Shown here: piece after piece, positions 7,034 to 14,579 of the stretch
Layout: each line of letters begins with the position of its first letter
Numbering within the stretch: position 1 is the first letter of the stretch
DNA from: Akkermansiaceae bacterium UBA956
GTDB taxonomy: Bacteria > Verrucomicrobiota > Verrucomicrobiia > Verrucomicrobiales > Akkermansiaceae
Direction of reading: 5' to 3'
Assembly (NCBI GenBank): GCA_002293145.1
Contig: DBCO01000020.1
Coordinates: 1-64,000, forward strand
Length of the DNA stretch: 64,000 bases
Made by a program: the position numbers and the translations under genes
Notes under the pieces: model-generated
What the model saw: the letters and a program-made list of their open reading frames with translations, nothing else
What the model was told of the DNA's origin: nothing
Database searches by the model: none

Positions 7034-9886
7034 CTAAGCGATCATCGCTTGGAGACTTGCTTCATCGAGCACGGTGACTCCTAGTGCGATGGCTTTATCG
7101 CGTTTGGAACCACCACCTTCGCCACTGAGTAAATAGTGTGTACTTGCGGAGATACTACCACTAACTTTACCACCTTTGCTCTCGATGATTTTTTTGTAAT
7201 CATCACGTGGAGCGCTGAGAGTTCCGGTGATGACAAACGTTTTACCTGCTAGAGGTAAGGATGATAAATCGACATCTTCGAGCCGAGGTAAATAATTTTC
7301 CGATTGTGGATCGATGCCATGCTCTTTGAGTTTATCCAACACATAGCGGCCAGCACCTAATTCAAAAAATGAGAGTATGCTTTCCGCCGCGACCGCTCCG
7401 ACATCACCGGTGATGCCGTAGGATTGCAGGATTGGATTCTTTTTCTTGGCATCGGCACGAGTATCAGCGCGCAGCTCGCGGAGGATTTCGGATTGGCTCA
7501 GCTCGCCAAGAGATTGGTGCAATCGCGATAATTCTCTCGCTGCGCTCTCACCAATATTACGAATCCCCATGGCGTAGATCCACCGATTTAGCGGCTTACT
7601 ACGGGCGGTTTGAAGACCATCGAGAATTTTTTGCGCATTCTTTTCACCGAAGCGTCGTGGGTCGCTCTCCGATCCAAGGTTCAATGGAGATAGCTGATCT
7701 AAGGTCAATGAAAAGAGGTCTAAGGGACTGAGGCATAAGTTGTGTCGCACCAGTGCCTCGGCAACGCTTTCACCGAGTGACGTAATGTCTAATGCTTTTC
7801 GTGATGCAAAGTGGCTGATGCTTGTTACCGCTTGGGCCGGACAGGCGAAATTGGTGCATCGCCATGCAACAAAGCCTGACTCCTGTGAAATCGGGCCCGA
7901 GCACGATGGGCATTTGCCTTCGACAAAATCGTAAAGAGAAAATGGCAATGCGCCCTCAGGATAGCGGATGACTTTCACCACAGCGGGAATGATTTCGCCA
8001 GCTTTTTCAATCAAAACGGTAGCTCCGAGACGAATGTCTTTTTTGCTAATCTCATCCTGATTGTGCAGTGTGGCGCGAGCCACAGTGGTGCCGGAAACGA
8101 GCACTGGTTCGAGCTCTGCCACGGGTGTTAGAACTCCAGTTCTGCCTACCTGCACCGTGATCGAGTGCAATGTGGTTTCCTTTTGTTCAGGCAAAAACTT
8201 ATAAGCTGCAGCCCAGCGTGGGGCGCGGGAGGTGAAACCAAGTGTCGCTCGTTGTTCGCGATCAAGCACTTTGATTACAGCGCCGTCTGTGCCGTAGTCG
8301 AGTTGGTGTCGCTCGTGATTGATGCGTGCTACGGCATCGAGCATTTCCGTCAGGTTCCGCGCATGAATCAGGGGTTGGTTGCGGGGAATGGAAAGAGCAT
8401 CGAGCAAGTCATGGAAGTCGGACTCGGTGGTAAGCTCAAGTCCCTCATATGCTCCCAAACCATGGGCCAAAAAGGCGAGGGGACGTTGCGCGACAATTTT
8501 TGGATCAAGCTGCTTGACTGTGCCTGCAGTAGCGTTTCGTGGATTGGCAAAAGTTGGTAACCCTGCTTCATCACGCTCGGCATTCATCGCCGCAAAGGCC
8601 TCGTTCGGCATGAAAATTTCGCCTCGAACTTCGAGGAGGATGGGGACTGAGCGAGTGGTTTTCACATCACCGATGTCAATCACCTGTAAATCAATCGGAA
8701 CAAGTTCGTCGTCTTTTGTTTTGATGAGGTTGCCACAATGGGCATCAGCAATTTCGGTGCCGCGGATGGAATGTTTCCATCGGTTGTAACCAATTTCGTT
8801 ATAGCCATTTGCTTGAAACCAATTGCAGATTTCTTCGCTGCTTGGGACTTTGCCTTCAACATATGGTTGTGAAGTCACGAGCGAAGGCCCAATTTGAGTG
8901 TTAATCACTCCATGCAATTGGATGTCATCACCAAACAATGAGTTAGAGTATTCAATGTTTTTCAGATATGCAGACGCGCCTTGGGCTCCAAAAAATGGTG
9001 GCAAGGTAAACTTAACTACTCTGGCAAGTTTTTCGATGTGAAATACAGTGTGCTCTGATTGTCCGCCTAGCTCTTTCCATTCTCTAACGATTGCAAATAT
9101 TCTTTCTGGCTCGATGAGCCGATGAGAATCAGTTGCCCATTCAAGAATGGATTCGGCTTCCTGTCTGAGCCGTTCCTGAACATCGTCTCCATGACTTGTT
9201 TTGAGGTCATTTTTGAGCCTTCCAAGCAAGCTTTGGCTCGTGCTTTGCGAAGTCGTGCTGCGAGTAAGTATGGATTCATGACGATTTACATAAGGTAGAA
9301 TTTCATTCAATGCAAGCTGAACATTAGGCCGAACGGAGGAATCAACCAAAAATGCAGGCACGTTACGAATCGTCCGAACATTTTGCGTAACATCATCACC
9401 GGTCTGTCCATCGCCACGGGTAGCTGCGTAATCTAGTGAGCCGTTGCGATACACCAAGGTCACGGCCACGCCATCGATCTTTGGTTCTACCGTGACGGGA
9501 ATTTCTTCCTGCGCTAAGTTTTTTTGGAGACGACGATAAAAATCGATGAGTTCCTGTTCGGCTACGGGAGCATCTTTGAGCTCAAACACATCATCAATAC
9601 TCAACATAGGCACGAGGTGGTTGACCTGTGAGAATGAGTCTAACGGTTTTTCGCCTATGCGTTGCGTCGGCGAATTCGGGTAGAGAAGTTTGGGATGTTT
9701 TTTTTCTAATTCCTCAAGCTCGCGATAAACCTGATCATATTCGGCATCGGTGATTTCTGGCGTAGCTTTTTGGTAGTAAAGATCGTTGTGGTAATGCAGA
9801 AACTCATGCAGCTCACGCACGCGCATTGCGGCATCGGCAGTGGGCTGAGATGTCGTTAGGGGTTGAAGGAAAAAAAGATCGTCCAT
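7034..9886 (-). CDS. ligA: NAD-dependent DNA ligase LigA with a kinase-like insertion in the adenylation domain
   Basis: Seals nicks during replication and repair using NAD+. All LigA parts are present: domain Ia (about 20-75, with HYHNDLYY and YDQVYRELEELE), the nucleotidyltransferase domain with adenylated Lys136 in EPKIDG and TRGDG at 157-161, LEVRGE at 418-423, the OB fold, a four-Cys zinc finger (659, 662, 677, 682), HhH region, and C-terminal BRCT (about 876-950). The length is 950 against about 670 usual. The excess is one block at about residues 181-412 (nt 8651-9346), between NVPAFL and VPILLEVRGE, where E. coli has only a short linker. The block has a Ser/Thr-rich stretch and then a kinase-like region (see separate entry). 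The reading frame is intact throughout. The start codon lies inside the upstream divergent region, and lnt begins at 9997. Confidence 0.95.
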   Translation of the reverse strand: MDDLFFLQPLTTSQPTADAAMRVRELHEFLHYHNDLYYQKATPEITDAEYDQVYRELEELEKKHPKLLYPNSPTQRIGEKPLDSFSQVNHLVPMLSIDDVFELKDAPVAEQELIDFYRRLQKNLAQEEIPVTVEPKIDGVAVTLVYRNGSLDYAATRGDGQTGDDVTQNVRTIRNVPAFLVDSSVRPNVQLALNEILPYVNRHESILTRSTTSQSTSQSLLGRLKNDLKTSHGDDVQERLRQEAESILEWATDSHRLIEPERIFAIVREWKELGGQSEHTVFHIEKLARVVKFTLPPFFGAQGASAYLKNIEYSNSLFGDDIQLHGVINTQIGPSLVTSQPYVEGKVPSSEEICNWFQANGYNEIGYNRWKHSIRGTEIADAHCGNLIKTKDDELVPIDLQVIDIGDVKTTRSVPILLEVRGEIFMPNEAFAAMNAERDEAGLPTFANPRNATAGTVKQLDPKIVAQRPLAFLAHGLGAYEGLELTTESDFHDLLDALSIPRNQPLIHARNLTEMLDAVARINHERHQLDYGTDGAVIKVLDREQRATLGFTSRAPRWAAAYKFLPEQKETTLHSITVQVGRTGVLTPVAELEPVLVSGTTVARATLHNQDEISKKDIRLGATVLIEKAGEIIPAVVKVIRYPEGALPFSLYDFVEGKCPSCSGPISQESGFVAWRCTNFACPAQAVTSISHFASRKALDITSLGESVAEALVRHNLCLSPLDLFSLTLDQLSPLNLGSESDPRRFGEKNAQKILDGLQTARSKPLNRWIYAMGIRNIGESAARELSRLHQSLGELSQSEILRELRADTRADAKKKNPILQSYGITGDVGAVAAESILSFFELGAGRYVLDKLKEHGIDPQSENYLPRLEDVDLSSLPLAGKTFVITGTLSAPRDDYKKIIESKGGKVSGSISASTHYLLSGEGGGSKRDKAIALGVTVLDEASLQAMIA
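8651..9346 (-). other. inserted domain in LigA resembling the polyvalent-protein kinase fold
   Basis: Residues about 181-412 of LigA. Residues 274-400 carry an ordered set resembling the Ser/Thr/Tyr kinase-like domain of phage and conjugative-element polyvalent proteins. These are a GGQSEHTVF lead strand (274-282), VVKF with candidate ATP-binding Lys292, SNSLFGDDIQLHG (314-326), SQPYVEG (339-345), DAHCGNLI with Asp381 and Asn386 (catalytic-loop-like), and LVPID ending in Asp399 (DFG-Asp-like). A region of about 90 residues rich in Ser/Thr and Glu/Arg precedes it. Intein hallmarks are absent: no Cys/Ser at the first splice position and no HN at the end. The assignment rests on remembered family patterns, not on a search. 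Confidence 0.65.
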
Positions 9887-9996
9887 GGCGTATGCGAATG
9901 TGTGGAAACTATGGCAGAGATCCGCGTGGTTTCCTAGCCTGTTTTCACGGAATTTCCTTGGTAGGCATCGTGAGACAAGCTACAATTAGGGCGGTT

Positions 9997-11751
9997 ATGA
10001 GCGCGGGTAAAAAAATAAATCGATGGGCAAAAGCGGCTGTCTGTATGATCAGTGGCATGCTGTTGAGCTTGGCTTACCCGAATCTCGATGTCGCGGTAGA
10101 TTTCGGATTCATCGCATGGTTGATGGTAGTGCCGCTGATGATTGTTTTGTGGAACTTACGCGGACCACGATTGAAGCGTCGGGGATTTGCATTGGGCTAC
10201 TTGTTTGGTTTGGGATTTTTTCTGATCAACGTGCGTTGGCTGTGTGAGGTCAGTTGGCTCGGTGTGGTGGTGCTGGGTTTTTATTTGGCTCTGTACCCCG
10301 CCTTGTGGTCGATGTGTGTGGCGGCGTGTATGAATCCATGGGCACGGAAAAGGGAGCAGCTTGCAGGCACTTGGGCGTCTTCGTCGCGCTCTTTGGCTTA
10401 TGCGATGGCACATGCTTGCAGCTGGGCTGGACTCGAATGGTTGCGCGGTTGGGCGTTAACGGGATTTGGTTGGAATGGATTGGGGGTGGCGATGCACAAT
10501 CAAGCAGTGATGGCACAGTTCGCCGATGTTTTTGGCGTAGCCGGACTCTCGGGCCTAATGGTTTTTGTGCAGTCGATCGTGCTGCAAGTCAGCGTGCGCA
10601 TGGTGCAAGAGGCTAAGCTCGGCAAAAAGCGAGCGCATCTCGATTTTGGATTTTGCGGCTTGCTCTTAGCGGGGGTGTTTTCCTACGGAGTTTGGCGTTT
10701 GGCTGATGCAGGTAAGCGTGAAACATTTCCGCTCGATGTTTGTTTGGTGCAGCTCAATGTGCCTCAAGAGGCGGCTAGACAGCTATGGACAGCGGAGGAA
10801 ATTCACGTCGCTTATGAAGAAGAAGTTGAGAAAGCGATGGAGCGTGTCGCGGAGATGAATCAGGCTGCCTTGGAAAAATCGGCAGATTCGGGAGTCGAGG
10901 CCGATGTGTTTTATCCCGATTGGTTGGTCCTACCGGAGGTGGCATTGAATGATCGATTGTTGAGCACTGCTGATGGCACTCATGGTCTTGGATTCGAGAG
11001 TGAAGCAACCATTGCGGCATTCCGTGAAGCGGGTAAATTTGATATTTTGTTAGGTCTCGGCGAGTTGGAAGCTGAGTTGTTGGGCGATCAGATGATCATG
11101 GTGGAAGATCCTGATTCATGGAACTCGATGGCAATTATTCAGAAAGAGGGCCCGTTGCAAACCTATCAGAAAAAACACTTGGTCATGTTTGGTGAATACA
11201 TTCCCTTGGTCAATGAATTGCCATTATTGAAACGGATTTACGAACAACAAGCGGGCACAAGTTTCGACGGAGCCTTCGCTGCTGGCACTGCAATCGATCC
11301 TTTGCCGATGACAGTCAATGGCCATGATTTTTCGATCATACCCTCGATCTGCTTTGAAGATACCGTGCCACGCGAGGCTCGTAGTTTCTTGCGAAACGAA
11401 GCGCAGGTGATTGTGAATATCACCAATGATGGTTGGTTTGGGGAAAGTTGTGGCGCGGCGCAGCACTTTGCGAATGCCAAATTTCGTTGCATAGAACTAC
11501 GTCGTCCGATGGTTCGTTGTGCGAATACGGGTGTTAGTGCCGTGGTGCGCATCAATGGTCATGCGCAGATGCTGGTCGATGATGAAAGTAGTCATTTCAC
11601 CCGTGGTGCTTTATTAGCCACCTTACCTATTCCCAAGCAATCGGTATGGTCGCCTTATCAATATTGGGGAGATATACCCGTATACACTGCGGCGACCTTG
11701 TCGCTGCTGCTGATGGTTATTCGCAAAAAATTGCTTAAGGAAGACGAGTGA
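9997..11751 (+). CDS. lnt: apolipoprotein N-acyltransferase Lnt
   Basis: Transfers the third acyl chain to the N-terminal cysteine of lipoproteins at the inner membrane. 584 residues from the ATG at 9997, chosen because it puts the cytoplasmic N-terminus just before the first membrane segment, has AGGG just upstream and avoids overlap with ligA. N-terminal half: about 6-7 membrane segments with the signature GLEWLRGWALTGFGWNGLG. C-terminal half: a nitrilase-like domain with the expected triad Glu (LVLPEVALND), Lys (YQKKHLVMFGEYIP) and Cys (IPSICFED). A last hydrophobic segment lies near the C-terminus. Intact, full length. Confidence 0.93.
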   Translation: MSAGKKINRWAKAAVCMISGMLLSLAYPNLDVAVDFGFIAWLMVVPLMIVLWNLRGPRLKRRGFALGYLFGLGFFLINVRWLCEVSWLGVVVLGFYLALYPALWSMCVAACMNPWARKREQLAGTWASSSRSLAYAMAHACSWAGLEWLRGWALTGFGWNGLGVAMHNQAVMAQFADVFGVAGLSGLMVFVQSIVLQVSVRMVQEAKLGKKRAHLDFGFCGLLLAGVFSYGVWRLADAGKRETFPLDVCLVQLNVPQEAARQLWTAEEIHVAYEEEVEKAMERVAEMNQAALEKSADSGVEADVFYPDWLVLPEVALNDRLLSTADGTHGLGFESEATIAAFREAGKFDILLGLGELEAELLGDQMIMVEDPDSWNSMAIIQKEGPLQTYQKKHLVMFGEYIPLVNELPLLKRIYEQQAGTSFDGAFAAGTAIDPLPMTVNGHDFSIIPSICFEDTVPREARSFLRNEAQVIVNITNDGWFGESCGAAQHFANAKFRCIELRRPMVRCANTGVSAVVRINGHAQMLVDDESSHFTRGALLATLPIPKQSVWSPYQYWGDIPVYTAATLSLLLMVIRKKLLKEDE

Positions 11752-12073
11752 AATAGCGTTATAGTTGACGTTGAGATTCACGGCTCAAGAAAGAAAAAAA
11801 TACCGCTGTGCCGTTCAAGGAGCAAAGAGCCTCGTTCCTGTAAGCTCTCCAAAATGTGGGGTCTAGCGCAAGACGTTGTCTTCCTGTAAAGGCATGACAT
11901 TGTCTCACGGGTCGCGCCCCGGATATAACGCATCGGATCGGGCTTGCAACCTTTGACGAACGCACACAGCAGTGCATAGATACTACGATTGCTCCCTCAG
12001 ATTTGCAAGATAATTTCGCGAAAATATTTCAGGAAAATGGAAATGCAGAGAATGCGCTCTGATTGCCTTGTGT
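11752..12073. other. 322-bp intergenic region, no supported gene
   Basis: Lies between the convergent lnt and permease genes. An open frame at 11759-11977 (minus, 72 residues, rich in Arg and Cys) is not convincing as a protein. A T7 run on the minus strand (A7 at 11794-11800) could mark an RNA 3' end, but I could not fold a clean terminator stem. The stretch may be a decayed or dispersed repeat. Confidence 0.4.
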
Positions 12074-13207
12074 CTAACGAAATTGATTCAGCAGCATGCC
12101 GAGAATCAACACCTGCGGCACCGATATGATCGGTAAAATCAGCGCGCAGATCCAACGACCAGTGGTGCTTTTCAACGATAACATCTCGGTGTAGTCGGTC
12201 GCGACCCCTGCCATTAGAAAAGCAAAAGCGTTGCCGGGGGCATTAGCGCTATGAAACAATTCGGCAGCAAGCGGCGACGAACCTTCACTGCAAATTTCGA
12301 GCAATGTGGTAGCGAGTAATGTCAACAACAATCCGAGAATGGTTGGTCCAAAATGATGCGCTAGCACCCCCGCGGGAACGAAGGCATTGACGGCTGCGGT
12401 GAGTATAAAGCCTAGCAGCAACCAACGCAGGACCATGCGCGAATCACGGATGCCAGAGCCCAGCAAAGCAAACAAATTCGATGGGCGAGGGGATAGTGCA
12501 TGCGCCATCTCGCGAAAGGAATCGCGATAGGAAAAATGCTCGGGCAAGGTGATGGAATTGGCATTCGCGGGTAATCGACCAGCCTTCGTCAGCTGATCCA
12601 CCAACCATCCCGTGATGATCCCCACAATCGCACTTAATAGCAAAAATATCAGCGTCCATTGCCATCCGATCAGGACTGCTAATAGTAGAGTAAGCGATAG
12701 TGAGTTCCACGGACTGGCAATCAGAAATGCAATCGTTTGCCCGAGAGACGCACCGCGTTTGTAGAGCCCCATGCCGACCAATAAAATGCCATGATTGCAC
12801 AAATCGAGCAAAACTCCCGCTCCCGTGGCGCGAAGAATCCCGGAAAATGTTCCAGGTCGTCCTAAAATGGCTGCCACCAGTTCCTTGGGTGTTTTTGATA
12901 AAATGGCCATCGCGAAAATTCCTGCTAGGATTGCAGGCCATGATTGCAATGCCAAGCGCATGCACGTATGGGAAAATTTTTCTAACCAAATTGGTGAGTT
13001 ATGCAGAGTATAAGGGAGCACAACACCAAGAGTAAATAATGCCAATGAAACCCACAAAATGTAATCGAACCTACCGCGCGGCGCGCAGCAACTGGGAGCA
13101 CTAGGTTTATTGCCTGAAAAATTAGCAGCCAACAAATCAAATTTGGGCGCTTTTTCTCCAGAACGAGGTTTTTCTGGTGGAGTTGATCCACCACAACAAG
13201 ATTTCAT
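12074..13207 (-). CDS. permease of the YraQ/ArsP (DUF318) family
   Basis: A predicted inner-membrane permease of 377 residues with about eight membrane segments in two halves. The halves share the loop-and-helix pattern of this family (AILSKTPKELVAAILGRP... in the first, and LLEICSEGSSPLAAELF... in the second). Relatives include ArsP (organoarsenical efflux) and putative metal transporters. Start at 13207, giving MKSCCGGSTPP: a double Cys at the N-terminus plus SCC near residue 35 may bind metal or metalloid. The longer frame to 13519 runs through the divergent oxygenase gene and is not credible. Substrate not determinable from the sequence. Confidence 0.8.
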   Translation of the reverse strand: MKSCCGGSTPPEKPRSGEKAPKFDLLAANFSGNKPSAPSCCAPRGRFDYILWVSLALFTLGVVLPYTLHNSPIWLEKFSHTCMRLALQSWPAILAGIFAMAILSKTPKELVAAILGRPGTFSGILRATGAGVLLDLCNHGILLVGMGLYKRGASLGQTIAFLIASPWNSLSLTLLLAVLIGWQWTLIFLLLSAIVGIITGWLVDQLTKAGRLPANANSITLPEHFSYRDSFREMAHALSPRPSNLFALLGSGIRDSRMVLRWLLLGFILTAAVNAFVPAGVLAHHFGPTILGLLLTLLATTLLEICSEGSSPLAAELFHSANAPGNAFAFLMAGVATDYTEMLSLKSTTGRWICALILPIISVPQVLILGMLLNQFR

Positions 13208-13305
13208 GAACCAACCTAGTGCGGGATGAACGCGTTTGCAATGCAGCATTGTGCATCTAGCGCGAATCATCTTGCATTTGTCGCGTTGCCGTAGTTGCTC
13301 GCTTG

Positions 13306-13911
13306 ATGGAAGAACTGTTGCACGGGATGCGCGCCTACGGATGGGGTATTGCCAAAAATTGCTTTGGCTCAGAAGAAGCGGCAGCGTTGCGCGATGCTTG
13401 TCTCGCATCGCGAGCTCGCGGTGATCTGCATCGTGCAGGTGTCGGACGTGGAGATGATATGATCGTGCGTGAAGAAATTCGCAGCGATTCGGTATCGTGG
13501 CTCGATGAGCAAACTCCATCGGTCGATCTCTCGCGCTATCAAATTTTGTTAGAAAAGATGCGCAAATCCTTGAATCAGGAATTTTATCTCGGCTTGTTGG
13601 ATTTTGAAGGACATTTTGCGGTTTATCCTGCTGCGGGATTTTACAAAGCGCACCTGGATCGACCTCAAGGAACGAGCGATCGTACGGTCGCGGTGATTCT
13701 TTATCTCAATGAACATTGGCAACCTGGAGATGGTGGAGAACTTCGCATTTGGACGAATCGTGGCGAAAAAGACGGCCCCTTTGTCATGGTGCAACCGCAG
13801 ATGGGAACGATGGTGTGTTTTCTCGCCGAGCATTTTTGGCATGAAGTGCTACCTGCTCACAAGGAGCGGATGAGCATTACTGGATGGTTTCGCCAACGCT
13901 CCGTGATCTAA
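13306..13911 (+). CDS. 2OG-Fe(II) oxygenase, prolyl-4-hydroxylase/SM-20-like
   Basis: 201 residues. The iron facial triad is visible: His116 and Asp118 in YKAHLDRP and His179 in HFWHEVLP, with Arg188 (HKERMSITGW) as the 2-oxoglutarate ligand. The double-stranded beta-helix core (VAVILYLNEHWQPGDGGELRIW) matches SM-20-like prolyl hydroxylases, whose bacterial substrates include EF-Tu prolines. ATG at 13306 preferred over TTG at 13303. Divergent from the permease and convergent with the response regulator (13-nt gap). Confidence 0.85.
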   Translation: MEELLHGMRAYGWGIAKNCFGSEEAAALRDACLASRARGDLHRAGVGRGDDMIVREEIRSDSVSWLDEQTPSVDLSRYQILLEKMRKSLNQEFYLGLLDFEGHFAVYPAAGFYKAHLDRPQGTSDRTVAVILYLNEHWQPGDGGELRIWTNRGEKDGPFVMVQPQMGTMVCFLAEHFWHEVLPAHKERMSITGWFRQRSVI

Positions 13912-13924
13912 CAAAAATTAGGAT

Positions 13925-14569
13925 TCATCGATTCCTTGAGTCGCGATATTTCATCGCGGCCTCGGTCCGAGAATGAACGTGCAGTTTTTCGTAAATCCGT
14001 TTCAAGTGAACGCGAACTGTTTCCGTGGAAATGTTCAATTTGTCCGCGATTTCCTTGTTGGCGAGGCCTGTGCTCAGCAACGAGAGGATTTCAGATTCCC
14101 GCTTCGTGAGATTTAGCTCTTCGGTCGATGGCGGAGTGGGCGCACTCGCGGGTCGATAAAATGCCTCGACCACGCGCCTTGCGATCTCAGGGCTCATCGG
14201 AGCGCCCCCTTGGGCGAGGTCTGCTAGTGCGCGAGGTAAATCTGTGGCAGCGGAACGTTTCAAAATGTAACCGCACGCACCCGCTTTCAGCGCATCGAAA
14301 ATTTTGTCGTGATCCAGATACACCGTAAACATGATGATTTGCAATGTCGGCATGGTTTGCTTGAGTTTTGCCGTCGTTTCAATGCCATCGATGCCTGGGA
14401 GATTGATGTCCATCAGCACAATATCGGGCCCGAATGCTGGGATCTTGACCAGCGCATCTTCGCCCGTATGCCAGACTCCGGCACAGCTACAGTCGGGAAT
14501 GAGTTCGACCATTTCACGCAAGGTGTTTGCGAGTGCTTTGTTGTCTTCGACGATGGCGATGGCTGGCAT
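13925..14569 (-). CDS. NarL/FixJ-family response regulator
   Basis: 214 residues from the ATG at 14569. The receiver domain (about 1-120) has acidic pair Glu8/Asp9, phosphoacceptor Asp54 (LMDINLPG), Thr82 and Lys104. The C-terminal LuxR-type helix-turn-helix (about 148-210) has LTKRESEILSLLSTGLANKEIA. It begins 10 nt after the sensor kinase stop, so the two form a two-component pair. The ORF extends to 14728 but that part overlaps the kinase, and the start at 14569 opens directly onto the first receiver strand. Confidence 0.93.
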   Translation of the reverse strand: MPAIAIVEDNKALANTLREMVELIPDCSCAGVWHTGEDALVKIPAFGPDIVLMDINLPGIDGIETTAKLKQTMPTLQIIMFTVYLDHDKIFDALKAGACGYILKRSAATDLPRALADLAQGGAPMSPEIARRVVEAFYRPASAPTPPSTEELNLTKRESEILSLLSTGLANKEIADKLNISTETVRVHLKRIYEKLHVHSRTEAAMKYRDSRNR

Positions 14570-14579
14570 GATAAAATTT

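Noticed and set aside
8651..9346. Intein in LigA
   Set aside because: The insert has no Cys/Ser at its first position, no terminal His-Asn and no LAGLIDADG or splicing blocks. The sequence fits a domain insertion instead.
11759..11977. 72-codon ORF between lnt and the permease
   Set aside because: Arg/Cys-rich, no recognised motif and no upstream signals. Left as a possible repeat or RNA.
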